The translations under genes were made by a program, and so were the position numbers. DNA of 64,000 nucleotides from Litchfieldia sinesaloumensis (GTDB taxonomy: Bacteria; Bacillota; Bacilli; Bacillales; Bacillaceae_L). The stretch spans positions 2,386,047 to 2,450,046 of the forward strand of contig NZ_LT732529.1 of the NCBI RefSeq assembly GCF_900156865.1, written 5' to 3'. A model generated the notes under the pieces. That model was not told the DNA's origin and made no database searches. It worked only from the letters and a program-made list of their open reading frames with translations. Position 1 is the stretch's first letter. Each line of letters begins with the position of its first letter. Positions 37,041 through 46,663 of the stretch are shown in pieces.

Positions 37041-38654
37041 CCCTTTTCTTGATAAAGAAGCAAATCGATTACCCAGGAGTACTTCCAATAGACGAGAACG
37101 ATACGCTACATATAGATACACAGCAGCACCAACCCCAACACCTACAAGAAGAACAAATACTGATTGCATTCTACCATCCTCATAGCCAATCACAAATGAT
37201 AAAACCCATTTAATTGCCATAATAGCTAATGCCATAAAAGTAGCAAAAATTGCCATCAACAATGTGCGTCTGGCAAATAATGAATAACTGTAACCTGCAT
37301 GTCTTGAAATCATCCAGAAACAATACGCAATTGCGATTGTGTATCCTAAAGCTGTTGCAAGTATCGAACCAATCTCACCAAACCATGTGATAAATAGGCT
37401 ATTAAAACTTATTTTAATGATTAGCCCCCCGAACAGACTAACAACAGCAAATTTTTGCTTGTTAATACCCTGTAAAATGGCAGCTGAGATTGAGTAAAAT
37501 GAAAATAGAATTGCAACAGGTGCATACCATCTTAATATCCTACCACCTGCCTCACTCATTTCAAATAGAGCATAAAAGGCAGGATAAGCTAAAACCGATA
37601 ATCCAACAACTGCTGGTAAAACCAATAATACACAGATTTGAAATGACTTATCAATTTGGCTTCTAAGCAGTTTGAAATCTCCTGCTGTAAATGAATTTGT
37701 AATCGTTGGAACTAACGTCAAGCTAAATGCAGTTGCTAGCGAGACAGGAATCATGACTAATTTGGGAACCATAAAAGTTACATATCCAAAGAGGCCCTCT
37801 GCTACATCCTTGTCCAACCCGGTTGCCCTCATTGTTCGGTTAAAGGTAAGTTGGTCCACATATTGATAAAGTGGAATTGCTAAACCTACTAAAACAAACG
37901 GCCCAGCATAAGATAGTAACTCCCTGAACATTTTCTTTGTTGTCATGTCAGACTGTGGTCTACTTTTAGCTAGCATTTCATCTAAATAAGGCTTTCGTTT
38001 AAACCAAAACCAAAGAAGTACTGCGAGTCCACCCAGAGCTCCAACAAATGCTCCAAATGTGGCTAAACCGACTGCAAATACCCTCTCACCATCGATTACC
38101 TTCATCACAATAAAGGTGGCTGCAAGGACAAAAGCGATACGGACAATTTGTTCTATAACCTGGGAAACCGCTGTTGGTCCCATGGATTGGTGTCCTTGGA
38201 AAAAGCCCCGCTGAATACTCATAATTGGCACAACAAGTAGAGCAAAACTTACCATTCGAATTACATATGTAACATCTTCAACTGTATTACCTAATTCTCC
38301 GCCACCACCAAGTACTATTGGTGCAAGAGTAGGTGCAAATAAATTAAGTATAGTAAATCCTAAAAGGCCTGTAATACCCATCAAGACTAGTCCAGATTTA
38401 TACATCCTTATCCCAGTATGATAGTCACCTAATGAGTTATATTTCGAAACGAATTTTGATACAGCAGCTGGAATACCTGCCGTTGATATAAATAAAAAGA
38501 TTGAATACTGTGCATATCCGTATGAATAAAGTGCGGAACCAAGATCTCCTACTAAATACACAAATGGAAAAACATAAATCATCCCTAGTATTCGAGAAAT
38601 ATATGTAGCAAGGGTCAAAACAAACGTCCCACGCAGTAATTTCGAATCAGACAT
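37023..38654 (-). CDS. murJ: Lipid II flippase MurJ (YtgP)
   Basis: 543-aa MVF/MOP-superfamily transporter with about 14 transmembrane helices, flipping lipid II across the membrane for wall synthesis. YtgP is the B. subtilis MurJ. Visible features: N-terminal LLRGTFVLTLATYISRILGMIYVFPF, the loop RGFFQGHQSMGPTAVSQVIEQ (about 128-150) with conserved Arg/Gln/Pro, and AAILQGINKQKFAV (about 400). The cytosolic loop KRKPYLDEMLAKSRPQ is basic. With murC and the class A PBP it forms the wall-synthesis theme of the window. Confidence 0.92.
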   Translation of the reverse strand: MSDSKLLRGTFVLTLATYISRILGMIYVFPFVYLVGDLGSALYSYGYAQYSIFLFISTAGIPAAVSKFVSKYNSLGDYHTGIRMYKSGLVLMGITGLLGFTILNLFAPTLAPIVLGGGGELGNTVEDVTYVIRMVSFALLVVPIMSIQRGFFQGHQSMGPTAVSQVIEQIVRIAFVLAATFIVMKVIDGERVFAVGLATFGAFVGALGGLAVLLWFWFKRKPYLDEMLAKSRPQSDMTTKKMFRELLSYAGPFVLVGLAIPLYQYVDQLTFNRTMRATGLDKDVAEGLFGYVTFMVPKLVMIPVSLATAFSLTLVPTITNSFTAGDFKLLRSQIDKSFQICVLLVLPAVVGLSVLAYPAFYALFEMSEAGGRILRWYAPVAILFSFYSISAAILQGINKQKFAVVSLFGGLIIKISFNSLFITWFGEIGSILATALGYTIAIAYCFWMISRHAGYSYSLFARRTLLMAIFATFMALAIMAIKWVLSFVIGYEDGRMQSVFVLLVGVGVGAAVYLYVAYRSRLLEVLLGNRFASLSRKGKKAVG

Positions 38655-38822
38655 ATAAAATCCCCAATCATTAAATTTGAAGACTAACTAATCAAGTTTA
38701 GCATATTTACTATTATTATGAACCTATAATATTTAGGCTATTTAATGAAATATTGTAAGCTATTACTTCAACATGTATAGTTTAGACTTGTTAGTATTGA
38801 AATTCAACAATTTCTAATCCCA

Positions 38823-38831
38823 TGATATGAT
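38823..38831 (+). promoter_or_regulatory. Extended -10 promoter of the DCC-protein gene
   Basis: TGATATGAT matches TGnTATGAT, about 30 bp before the ATG at 38864. The -35 is not obvious. Confidence 0.4.
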
Positions 38832-38863
38832 ATAAGAAGGAAACCATAGGAGAGTGTGAAGCC

Positions 38864-39262
38864 ATGAATGATATTATTTTATTTGATGGCATTTGTAATT
38901 TTTGCAATAGCAGTGTGCAATTTATTTTAAAAAGGGATTATAATCAACGGTATCACTTTGCTTCCCTTCAAAGTGAAGCTGGAAAAGAATTGTTAAAAAA
39001 GCATGGTATACCTGAAGATATTAATAGTTTTGTCTTAATTGAAGGAGATTGTTATTATACAAAATCAAGTGCTGCACTAAGAATCTGTCGAAACCTCAAA
39101 AGGCCTTATCAATTCCTTGCCATTTTTAGATTTGTACCAGCACCAATTAGGGATATATTTTATCAAGTAATTGCCAATAATCGTTATAAATGGTTCGGAA
39201 AACAAGAAAGCTGTATGCTTCCTACTCCAGAAACCCGAAAGCGATTTTTAGATTCCAAATAA
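38864..39262 (+). CDS. DCC-family thiol-disulfide oxidoreductase-like protein (DUF393)
   Basis: 132 aa. The N-terminal DGICNFCN (about residues 8-15) is the DxxCxxC motif that names the family. The rest is compact, with conserved SSAALRICRNL and a C-terminal YKWFGK. A thioredoxin-like fold and redox role are inferred from the family (YuxK-like). AGGAG lies 11 nt before the ATG. Probably cotranscribed with ytfP, whose ribosome site begins at its stop codon. Confidence 0.85.
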   Translation: MNDIILFDGICNFCNSSVQFILKRDYNQRYHFASLQSEAGKELLKKHGIPEDINSFVLIEGDCYYTKSSAALRICRNLKRPYQFLAIFRFVPAPIRDIFYQVIANNRYKWFGKQESCMLPTPETRKRFLDSK

Positions 39263-39274
39263 GGAGTGTTTGAT

Positions 39275-40549
39275 TTGCAGTATGATGTAATTGTAATTGG
39301 AGGAGGCCCATCTGGCTTAATGGCTGCGATTGCTGCTGGAGAGCAAGGTGCAAAGGTCCTCCTATTAGATAAAGGAAACAAACTCGGGAGAAAGCTTGCC
39401 ATTTCAGGTGGAGGGCGTTGCAATGTTACAAATCGACTCCCGATTGAAGAAATTATCAAACATATCCCAGGTAATGGTCGATTTTTATATAGTGCATTTT
39501 CTGTATTCAATAACGAAGATATAATCGGGTTCTTCGAAAAGCTGGGGATTCAGTTGAAAGAAGAGGACCACGGTAGAATGTTTCCAACAACGAATAAAGC
39601 CCAGTCTGTTGTAGATGCTCTCCTAAAACGCCTTGAATCTCTAGATGTGCATGTTGAAACAAATACGCCAGTCTCGAAGCTAGAATATGAGAATGGACAG
39701 GTAGCAGGTGTATGCTTGCAAAATGGTAGGTATATAAAGGCGGGTAGTATCGTTGTTGCTGTTGGTGGCAAATCTGTTCCTCAAACTGGCTCTACTGGGG
39801 ACGGCTATGCTTGGGCGGAGGCAGCCGGACATACCATTACAGATCTCTTCCCTACAGAAGTACCTGTTACTTCTGATGAAAACTTTATTAAAAATAAATC
39901 ACTTCAAGGACTTGCATTACGAGACGTTGCCGTTAGTGTCCTAAATCCGAAAGGTAAAATAGTTATAACTCATCAAATGGACATGCTGTTCACTCACTTT
40001 GGCATTTCCGGTCCAGCTGTTTTGCGCTGTAGCCAGTTTGTCGTAAAAACAATGAAAAAATTTAAAGTGGACCGTGTCCTAATGAGCATTGATGCACTAC
40101 CATCAATGAATGAAGAGCAAATCTTTCAGCAAATTCTAAAGCTAGCAAAAGAGGAGCCCAAAAAAGCCATAAAGAATATTTTAAAAGGATTTTTGCCAGA
40201 ACGGTATCTTTTATTTTTATTAGAAAAAAATGCAATTGATCCACAGGTAACATTTGCAAACATGTCTCATGAACGGATTCGTGCATTTGCTAGGGATTGT
40301 AAACAATTTCAATTCACTGTCAATGGTACATTGCCAATTGAAAAAGCATTTGTAACCGGTGGTGGTGTTTCAATCAAAGAAATTCATCCAAAGGAAATGG
40401 AATCAAAGCTAATGAGAGGACTCTTTTTCTGTGGAGAAATCCTTGATATTCACGGATATACAGGAGGCTACAATATCACATCGGCACTTGTGACAGGAAG
40501 ATTAGCAGGTGAAAACGCTGGAAAACAAGCTATATCCATTCAAGAGTAA
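39275..40549 (+). CDS. ytfP: Flavoprotein YtfP (HI0933 family)
   Basis: 424-aa FAD-dependent oxidoreductase-like protein of the BaiN/HI0933 family. N-terminal Rossmann motif [18 protein letters not shown] (about 5-22), [18 protein letters not shown] (about 36-53), [18 protein letters not shown], and C-terminal [12 protein letters not shown] and [22 protein letters not shown] (FAD contacts). The substrate is unknown. The start is TTG 39275 with AAGGAG 8 nt upstream (39261-39266). The GTG at 39266 overlaps that site. The protein matches B. subtilis YtfP almost throughout. Confidence 0.92.
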   Translation: MQYDVIVIGGGPSGLMAAIAAGEQGAKVLLLDKGNKLGRKLAISGGGRCNVTNRLPIEEIIKHIPGNGRFLYSAFSVFNNEDIIGFFEKLGIQLKEEDHGRMFPTTNKAQSVVDALLKRLESLDVHVETNTPVSKLEYENGQVAGVCLQNGRYIKAGSIVVAVGGKSVPQTGSTGDGYAWAEAAGHTITDLFPTEVPVTSDENFIKNKSLQGLALRDVAVSVLNPKGKIVITHQMDMLFTHFGISGPAVLRCSQFVVKTMKKFKVDRVLMSIDALPSMNEEQIFQQILKLAKEEPKKAIKNILKGFLPERYLLFLLEKNAIDPQVTFANMSHERIRAFARDCKQFQFTVNGTLPIEKAFVTGGGVSIKEIHPKEMESKLMRGLFFCGEILDIHGYTGGYNITSALVTGRLAGENAGKQAISIQE

Positions 40550-40550
40550 A

Positions 40551-40591
40551 ACAGAGCCTAACTCACGTTCATCCTGTGAGTTAGGCTCTGT
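40551..40591. terminator. Hairpin terminator shared by cse60 and ytfP
   Basis: A perfect 16-bp stem (arms 40551-40566 and 40576-40591). In the minus direction it is followed by TTTT, so it terminates cse60, and the cse60 stop codon lies in one arm. In the plus direction TATATGACC follows, so termination of ytfP is weaker. Confidence 0.75.
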
Positions 40592-40766
40592 ATATGACCA
40601 TCGCAGAAAAACAAAAGATTTGTTCATCATCTTGGTCGCAAGAAACGCCAACCTGGAACTTAACATCAATAATATCGCCTTCACCCACTTGCTCTAAAAA
40701 ACGATTCATCTTATGCTCAAGGTCCTCTTCATGGTCCTCATCAAAGACCTTTACCTTCAAAGCCAT
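40581..40766 (-). CDS. cse60: Sporulation protein Cse60 family
   Basis: 61 aa (MALKVKVFDEDHEEDLEHKM..., ending FCFSAMVIYRA). Matches the Cse60 (YteV) family, sigma-E-controlled in B. subtilis, with the conserved VKVFDE.HE.DLE opening and the CD..DEQI.CFSAM.IY closing half. Function unknown. ATG 40766 has GGAGG 8 nt upstream; the six-residue extension to 40784 runs through GGAGGTGGAGG. Its last codons and stop form one arm of the terminator. I could not find a convincing sigma-E promoter upstream. Confidence 0.82.
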   Translation of the reverse strand: MALKVKVFDEDHEEDLEHKMNRFLEQVGEGDIIDVKFQVGVSCDQDDEQIFCFSAMVIYRA

Positions 40767-40879
40767 AACCTCCACCTCCATCACTAGTATTGACAGAGTT
40801 TTAGATTTATAAGCTTACAAACTAAGTTTTTCTGATTACTACTAAGAGTGATCATCTGGTGTTGCATACAGCATTAGCC

Positions 40880-41030
40880 CTTTATTCAGTAATGTTTTCC
40901 CGGTTTTTTCCATTTGCAATGCCTTATCTACGCTTTATGAAGTATCATTTTCTAGGTTCTTCCATTCGTGATGCCTTATCGACACTTTATTAAGCATCCT
41001 TTTTCAAGGTTTCCCCTACTCAATAACAAA
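40880..41030. repeat. Degenerate tandem repeat, about 52-bp unit
   Basis: Three imperfect units start CTTTAT(T/G)(C/A)AG at 40880, 40933 and 40985. Each contains GGTT..TTCC and ends with a GCCTTATC-type segment (clear in the first two). A decayed fourth may precede (GCATTAGCC at about 40871). AT-rich, no ORF, between cse60 and the 41068 membrane protein gene. Confidence 0.6.
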
Positions 41031-41067
41031 TTTTCCTCTTCTCCTAATCACACCAGATCTACCCCTT

Positions 41068-41607
41068 CTAACGAGGCTCTCTTCTGGTCATAAGCCCTGT
41101 AAACAAAAAGCATGTTATGAATGCTCCCGAGGTGACTACAATGGCCATGACAAGTCCGATAAAGGCCATAAATGTATCGTCCCCTGGAAATTGAGGTTCG
41201 AGTGTAGCAATCATGTAGATGAATACAAGAGTAAGAATTAAATAAAAGCTACTACCGATAAACCCTCTTAGTAACTGTCCTTTCCTCTCACCTATCCACG
41301 CATGTTGTATGATAATCCAAGCACCTAAGCTAACAACAACAGCACCTACCATTATGAATAAATGGATATAGGGAATCAGCAGGAAACTCAAACCGTATAA
41401 TATTAGTAATGTTGCTCCGAATAAAACCCCATTTAACACAAATAAGAATCCCCCACTGAGCCATGGATTTTGGAACCACCGATAGCCTGATAGCTTCTTG
41501 ACGAGCCTATTACTCGGACCAACAAGACGCACAAGTCTTTCACGATAGATCCCAGTGAGAATCAATAAACATACTCCTAACAATAATATAATCGTCATTT
41601 TCTCCAC
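41068..41607 (-). CDS. Membrane protein of unknown function
   Basis: 179 aa with five likely transmembrane helices (about 3-18, 48-70, 76-101, 114-132 and 144-170), linked by short basic loops (YRERLVRLVGPSNRLVKKL; GERKGQL). The C-terminus is TRREPR, presumably cytosolic. No enzymatic motif is visible and I do not recognise the family. A CACCTC-type ribosome complement lies just upstream of the ATG. Isolated between cse60 and the rhodanese gene. Confidence 0.7.
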   Translation of the reverse strand: MEKMTIILLLGVCLLILTGIYRERLVRLVGPSNRLVKKLSGYRWFQNPWLSGGFLFVLNGVLFGATLLILYGLSFLLIPYIHLFIMVGAVVVSLGAWIIIQHAWIGERKGQLLRGFIGSSFYLILTLVFIYMIATLEPQFPGDDTFMAFIGLVMAIVVTSGAFITCFLFTGLMTRREPR

Positions 41608-41751
41608 CTCTAAATTCTTTAATATTATAAGTGTACGAATAATAGGTATAATCTCATTTTAACGATATTTTTATCGAGTTTCAATAATTAATTACCGTTT
41701 ATTGCTATTTAGTTATCGTTAAATATAAAACTCAATACATGAAATAAATAA

Positions 41752-41781
41752 AAGCGTGAATTCCCATTAGAATTCACGCTT
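41752..41781 (-). terminator. Terminator of the rhodanese gene
   Basis: Perfect 12-bp stem AAGCGTGAATTC (41752-41763) / GAATTCACGCTT (41770-41781), TTTATTTATTT in the minus direction. Confidence 0.85.
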
Positions 41782-41832
41782 AAACTTATCCTTTGAACAC
41801 CTATTTTATTTTTTTGGACAACATGCCCTTTA

Positions 41833-42132
41833 TTATTTCGTTTCTCCTGTCCAGTTCAACATCCCGCCAACCATATTTCTTACTTTGTAACCTTGGTCTT
41901 CAAGATATGCGCAGACATTGAAACTTCTTCCACCTGAACGACAGATAATAATGTATTCTTTCTCTTTATCAAAGTAATCAAGATTGTCTGGGATTTCGCC
42001 CATTTTAATATGTTTTGCTCCTGGGATCATCCCCTCTATTACTTCTTCATCTTCTCGGACATCGACAAGCTCTAGTTTTTCACCTTTTTCAAGTTTTTGC
42101 TTCAGTTCTTCTGTTGTTATTTCTTCAATCAT
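41833..42132 (-). CDS. ytwF: Rhodanese-domain protein YtwF
   Basis: 99-aa single-domain rhodanese. Substrate-domain motif LVDVREDEEVIEGMIPGAKHI (about 22-42), active-site loop IICRSGGRS (Cys about residue 63) and C-terminal GYKVRNMVGGMLNW. Likely a sulfur carrier using a persulfide on the Cys in the cytosol. Position near leuS and length agree with B. subtilis YtwF. Confidence 0.9.
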   Translation of the reverse strand: MIEEITTEELKQKLEKGEKLELVDVREDEEVIEGMIPGAKHIKMGEIPDNLDYFDKEKEYIIICRSGGRSFNVCAYLEDQGYKVRNMVGGMLNWTGETK

Positions 42133-42327
42133 TTAGTCCCATCCTTTCACATCTATCTCGACCATTATAGCAAAACAAAAATACGGATTACAATTTTCCA
42201 AAACCTCACTTTTTCATGAATTTGGAAGACTAGAAATTCCAGATTAAAAAGAGTATGATGTAACTAGCTTAACTTTAAAAGTTCCTCAATTAAAATGAGG
42301 GGAAAAGCTGAATAAAGTTAAAGCCTC

Positions 42328-42388
42328 CGGCGGATGCCACAGATTTTCAAAGGTAGCTTTTCGAGCATGCTCGAAAAAGGCGCATTTG
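42328..42388. repeat. Family-C repeat with 20-bp perfect palindrome
   Basis: Contains AAGCCTCCGGCGGATGCC and, at about 42357-42376, the perfect palindrome TTTTCGAGCATGCTCGAAAA, followed by GGCGCATTTG. This looks like an intergenic repeat (the GGCGCATTT end is the reverse complement of the AAATGCGC family-A start). It lies just upstream of the M42 peptidase gene. Non-coding. Confidence 0.45.
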
Positions 42389-42409
42389 ATTTAATAGGGG
42401 GAAAAGAAG

Positions 42410-43459
42410 TTGACTTATCCAAATACAGGTGAAACCATTGAACTTATAAAAGAGCTCGTTTCAATTCCAAGTCCATCTGGAAACACAAATGAAGTAATTA
42501 CCTTCGTAGAGAACCTACTTAAAGAGGCAAATGTTGATACATATCGTAATCGTAAAGGCGGTCTTATCGCAACTATTCCGGGAAAGGATACTCAAAAACA
42601 TCGTATGCTTACAGCTCACGTGGACACTTTGGGGGCTATCGTCAAGGAAATTAAGCCAAGTGGCCGACTAAAGCTTGATTTAATTGGTGGCTTTAAATAC
42701 AACTCCATTGAAGGGGAATACTGCCGAATCGAAACCTCAACTGGTAAGTTCTTTAGTGGTACTATTTTGATGCATCAGCAGTCCGTACATGTATATAAAG
42801 ACGCAGGCAAAGCGGAACGCAACCAAGAAAACATGGAGGTTCGAATCGATGAAAAAGTAACAAATGCGGACGAGGTCCGTGCGCTTGGAATAGAAGTAGG
42901 AGATTTTGTTTCATTCAATCCACGAGTTGAAGTAACAGGAAACGGCTATATTAAATCTCGCCACTTGGATGATAAAGCAAGCGTGGGGATCCTTCTTCAA
43001 TTAATTAAACAAATCAAAACAGAAAGCATCGAACTTCCATATACAACACATTTTCTTATATCGAATAATGAGGAAATCGGATATGGTGGGAACTCAAATA
43101 TAACTCCTGAAACTGTAGAATATTTGGCGGTGGATATGGGGGCAATGGGTGATGGTCAATCAACTGATGAATATACTGTTTCGATTTGTGTGAAGGATGC
43201 AAGTGGACCCTACCATTACGCTTTTCGGAAAAAGCTTGTGCAACTTGCCGAAAAACATGAAATTGGCTATAAGCTAGATATTTACCCATACTATGGTTCC
43301 GATGCATCTGCAGCCATTCGCTCTGGACATGATATTATCCACGGATTAATCGGGCCTGGAATTGATTCTTCACATGCATTTGAAAGAACACATCAGGATT
43401 CAATCGAAAATACAACAAAATTAATTTATCATTATCTTCAATCTGAAATGGTTGAATAA
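42410..43459 (+). CDS. M42 family metallopeptidase (second paralogue)
   Basis: 349-aa M42 aminopeptidase, related to B. subtilis YhfE/YtoP. Motifs: TAHVDTLGAIVKEI (His/Asp about 66-68), SRHLDDKASVGI (bridging Asp about 185), NNEEIGYGGN (Glu pair about 216), AVDMGAMGDGQ, and the C-terminal GSDASAA and DSSHAFERTH. Start TTG 42410 with AGGGGG about 8 nt upstream; no ATG is available nearby. The catalytic set appears complete. Ends at its own hairpin before the convergent leuS. Confidence 0.9.
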   Translation: MTYPNTGETIELIKELVSIPSPSGNTNEVITFVENLLKEANVDTYRNRKGGLIATIPGKDTQKHRMLTAHVDTLGAIVKEIKPSGRLKLDLIGGFKYNSIEGEYCRIETSTGKFFSGTILMHQQSVHVYKDAGKAERNQENMEVRIDEKVTNADEVRALGIEVGDFVSFNPRVEVTGNGYIKSRHLDDKASVGILLQLIKQIKTESIELPYTTHFLISNNEEIGYGGNSNITPETVEYLAVDMGAMGDGQSTDEYTVSICVKDASGPYHYAFRKKLVQLAEKHEIGYKLDIYPYYGSDASAAIRSGHDIIHGLIGPGIDSSHAFERTHQDSIENTTKLIYHYLQSEMVE

Positions 43460-43464
43460 TGATT

Positions 43465-43490
43465 AAGGATGCCTGTATGGTGTCCTTTTT
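43465..43490 (+). terminator. Terminator of the M42 gene
   Basis: AAGGATGCC pairs with GGTGTCCTT (GU pairs included), followed by TTT. Confidence 0.65.
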
Positions 43491-43495
43491 CATTG

Positions 43496-43527
43496 AAGAA
43501 AAGCCCTCAATCATTGAGGGCTTTTCT
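43496..43527. terminator. Bidirectional terminator before leuS
   Basis: AAGCCCTCAAT (43501-43511) and ATTGAGGGCTT (43513-43523) form a near-perfect hairpin with A/T runs on both flanks. It ends 3 nt from the leuS stop. Confidence 0.87.
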
Positions 43528-43529
43528 TA

Positions 43530-45947
43530 TTAATTCGCTACAATATTAACAAGCTTTCCTGGTACTGCAATAACCTTACGTACTGTTTTACCTTCGATTT
43601 GTTCTTTAATTGGGTCTGCACCCATTGCAATTTGCTCAAGTACCTCTTTAGTTGCATCCGCCGGAACATGAAGCTTAGCTTTTACCTTTCCGTTTACCTG
43701 GATGACAATTTCGATTTCTGATTCAACTAATTTTGCCTCATCAAATGCTGGCCATGATTCATACGCAATCGAACCAGCGTTACCAAGTTTCTCCCACAAC
43801 TCTTCTGACAAGTGTGGAGCAACTGGGGATAGTAGTTTTACAAAGCCCTCAATAAACGGCTTCGGTAATACAGACGCTTTATAAGCTTCATTGATGAATA
43901 CCATTAATTGTGAAATCGCCGTATTAAAGTGTAATGCTTCGTAATCCTCCGTTACCTTTTTCACGGTTTGGTGATACACGCGTTCTAGCGATGTGTCATT
44001 AGAATCACTTTGTACTTTTGATGTTAGATTACCATTATCATTAATAAGTAGTCGCCAAATACGATCTAGGAAACGACGAGATCCATCAAGTCCATTTGTT
44101 GACCATGCAATTGAAGCGTCTAATGGTCCCATAAACATTTCATATAAGCGTAGGGTATCTGCACCATGTGACTCTATAATATCATCCGGATTTACAACAT
44201 TACCTTTTGATTTACTCATTTTTTCATTACCTTCGCCCAAGATCATACCTTGGTTGAAAAGCTTTTGGAATGGTTCTTTCGTTGTAACAACACCTATATC
44301 ATATAATACTTTATGCCAGAATCTCGCGTACAACAAGTGAAGAACAGCATGCTCTGCTCCACCAATATAAATATCAACTGGTAACCACTCTTTTAATTTG
44401 TCTGGATCAGCTAGAGCTTCTTCATTATGCGGATCAATGTAACGTAGATAATACCAGCAGCTACCTGCCCATTGTGGCATTGTATTTGTTTCACGGCGGC
44501 CTTTTTTACCAGTTTTCTCGTCCACAACATTAACCCATTCCTCAATATTCGCTAATGGTGATTCACCAGTTCCAGATGGCTTGATTTCCTTCGTTTTAGG
44601 AAGCATTAGCGGAAGCTCTTCTACCGGAACAGTTGTCATTGTTCCATCTTCCCATTGAATAATTGGAATTGGTTCACCCCAATATCGTTGACGGCTAAAT
44701 AACCAATCGCGTAGCTTATAGGTAATTTCCTTCTTACCAATCTTATTTTCCTCTAACCATGCAATCATCTTACTAATTGCTTCTTCTTTGTTTAGACCAT
44801 TTAAAAATTGCGAATTTACATGTTCACCGTCACCAGTATATGCTTCTTTAGAAACATCACCGCCAGCAACAACTTCTTTAATTGGCAATTCAAATACTTT
44901 AGCAAACTCGTAGTCACGCTCATCATGGGCTGGAACTGCCATAATCGCTCCTGTACCATAACTCATTAACACATAATCTGCTATCCAGATTGGCATTTTT
45001 TCTTGGTTTACAGGATTGATGGCATATGCACCAGTAAATACACCTGTTTTGTCTTTCGCAAGGTCTGTACGTTCTAAATCGCTCTTACTCTTTATTTTTT
45101 CTACGTAAGCATTGACAGCTTCCTTTTGTTCAGGAGTTGTGATTTTATCAACGAACGGATGCTCAGGAGAAAGTACTGCATAAGTAGCACCAAATAAGGT
45201 ATCCGGACGAGTTGTGAACACCGTAAAGGTTTCATCATGACCGTCAATCGTAAAGGTTACATGTGCTCCTTCTGAACGACCAATCCAGTTGCGTTGCATT
45301 TCTTTTAAGCTCTCTGGCCAATCAAGCTCATCTAAATCTTGTAGTAATCTCTCTGCATATGCAGTTATTCGTAAGACCCATTGTCTCATTGGGCGTCTTT
45401 CTACAGGGTGTCCTCCACGTTCACTTTTCCCATCGATTACTTCTTCGTTAGCAAGCACAGTTCCCAATGCAGGACACCAGTTAACAGGAATTTCATCAAC
45501 GTATGCTAACCCTTTTTCATATAGTTTTGTGAAAATCCATTGCGTCCATTTATAGTATTTAGGATCTGTTGTGTTAATTTCACGATCCCAATCATATGAG
45601 AATCCAAGTTCTTTAATTTGACGACGGAAGGTATTAATATTTTTCTCCGTAAATTCAGCTGGGTCGTTACCTGTGTCTAATGCATATTGCTCAGCTGGTA
45701 AACCAAACGCATCCCATCCCATTGGATGAAGAACGTTGTATCCTTGCATCCTCTTCATTCTTGATAAAATATCAGTAGCTGTATAGCCTTCAGGATGCCC
45801 CACGTGCAGTCCCGCTCCAGAAGGATATGGGAACATGTCTAATGCATAGAATTTACGCTTCCCTTTGTCTTCAGTTGTCTTAAATGTTTTGTTCTGTTCC
45901 CAGTACTGCTGCCATTTTTTCTCGATCTTTTGGTGATTAAAACTCAT
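43530..45947 (-). CDS. leuS: Leucyl-tRNA synthetase LeuS
   Basis: 805-aa class I synthetase. HIGH equivalent [12 protein letters not shown] (about residues 47-58), CP1 editing domain in the middle ([20 protein letters not shown] about 246-265, and [19 protein letters not shown] about 332-350), KMSKS loop [13 protein letters not shown] (about 575-587) and a C-terminal anticodon-binding plus leucine-specific domain. Length and motifs are those of bacterial LeuRS, with editing residues intact. Expression is governed by the upstream Leu T-box leader. Confidence 0.98.
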   Translation of the reverse strand: MSFNHQKIEKKWQQYWEQNKTFKTTEDKGKRKFYALDMFPYPSGAGLHVGHPEGYTATDILSRMKRMQGYNVLHPMGWDAFGLPAEQYALDTGNDPAEFTEKNINTFRRQIKELGFSYDWDREINTTDPKYYKWTQWIFTKLYEKGLAYVDEIPVNWCPALGTVLANEEVIDGKSERGGHPVERRPMRQWVLRITAYAERLLQDLDELDWPESLKEMQRNWIGRSEGAHVTFTIDGHDETFTVFTTRPDTLFGATYAVLSPEHPFVDKITTPEQKEAVNAYVEKIKSKSDLERTDLAKDKTGVFTGAYAINPVNQEKMPIWIADYVLMSYGTGAIMAVPAHDERDYEFAKVFELPIKEVVAGGDVSKEAYTGDGEHVNSQFLNGLNKEEAISKMIAWLEENKIGKKEITYKLRDWLFSRQRYWGEPIPIIQWEDGTMTTVPVEELPLMLPKTKEIKPSGTGESPLANIEEWVNVVDEKTGKKGRRETNTMPQWAGSCWYYLRYIDPHNEEALADPDKLKEWLPVDIYIGGAEHAVLHLLYARFWHKVLYDIGVVTTKEPFQKLFNQGMILGEGNEKMSKSKGNVVNPDDIIESHGADTLRLYEMFMGPLDASIAWSTNGLDGSRRFLDRIWRLLINDNGNLTSKVQSDSNDTSLERVYHQTVKKVTEDYEALHFNTAISQLMVFINEAYKASVLPKPFIEGFVKLLSPVAPHLSEELWEKLGNAGSIAYESWPAFDEAKLVESEIEIVIQVNGKVKAKLHVPADATKEVLEQIAMGADPIKEQIEGKTVRKVIAVPGKLVNIVAN

Positions 45948-45989
45948 AAGACTTCCTCCTTAATCAGTTAACGAATACTAAAAAAAGTA

Positions 45990-46250
45990 TAAAAAAACAA
46001 AAAACCTCTAATCCCAAAAGGGACGAGAGGATATGTATTCTTCCCGCGGTACCACCCACATTAGTGACAAACAAGTGCACTCACTTCATTCATCCTTAAC
46101 GCGGATCACACGACAAGCACTAATTTGCTATTCTTTAGCAGTTCATACTTGTTGCTCCAAGGCGAGTTCATGTTCATCAACGATTGACTTGCACCACCCG
46201 TCAACTCTCTATAACGTATATAGAACATTACTACTCCTATTCAACGCTTC
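45990..46250 (-). ncRNA. T-box leader (Leu, CUC specifier) of leuS
   Basis: Minus-strand leader with the invariant T-box sequence GGGTGGTACCGCGG (46058-46045 region), an AGAGAG..GGTGGTGCAAGTC stem I apical region (about 46210-46185), and a specifier loop in which CTC (46166-46164) fits leucine. The terminator CCTCTCGTCCC/GGGATTAGAGG is followed by TTTTTT (about 46031-45996). Uncharged tRNA-Leu stabilises the antiterminator and lets transcription enter leuS. Confidence 0.93.
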
Positions 46251-46271
46251 ATTTTATTGATTATATTCAGT

Positions 46272-46300
46272 ATTGTATAGAATTTGTGAAAGAACTGCAA
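46272..46300 (-). promoter_or_regulatory. Sigma-A promoter of the leuS T-box transcript
   Basis: TTGCAG (46300-46295), 17-bp spacer, TACAAT (46277-46272) on the minus strand. The start would be near 46265, just before stem I. Confidence 0.7.
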
Positions 46301-46575
46301 GTATAATTGGAAAAATTGGGCTTTTCCCCATCCATTATACCCACTATTACTTCTACTATACTACCTTATCCACACTTTTTATAGTGAATATTCGTTCCTC
46401 TTTGTTATGAGAGTCAATCTAATTTTCCACCTTAAAATAGAGGAAATTCCGGCCAACTTTGTGAAGATTTTTTTACTAAAAACAGCGTTTTGATAGCGTT
46501 TAAACCCTTATCACTATTGGAAAGGTGTTAAAATGCTCACCTTTTCACAAACTGTCCACAGATTAAGTCGAAAAG

Positions 46576-46618
46576 CGTGATTAATATCACGTTTTGAGGG
46601 TGCCCCTCCGAATATGAT
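46576..46618 (+). promoter_or_regulatory. Fnr-type site and -10 of the nirK promoter
   Basis: CGTGATTAATATCACG (46576-46591) matches the Fnr/CRP half-site arrangement TGTGA-N6-TCACA except for the outermost bases. Its centre (46583.5) is about 41 bp upstream of the start expected from TATGAT (46613-46618): class II activation geometry. The rest of the 400-bp gap (46301-46575) is AT-rich, with no other clear feature. Confidence 0.6.
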
Positions 46619-46663
46619 AAGGGTGTAGAAAATAATTAACAAATATCCAAGGGGGTATTATTC

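Noticed and set aside
46160-46170. Alternative specifier codons in the T-box
   Set aside because: CTC in the expected loop position fits the downstream leucyl-tRNA synthetase gene; other frames do not.
46033-46260. 75-codon ORF upstream of leuS
   Set aside because: It lies entirely antisense to the leuS T-box leader.
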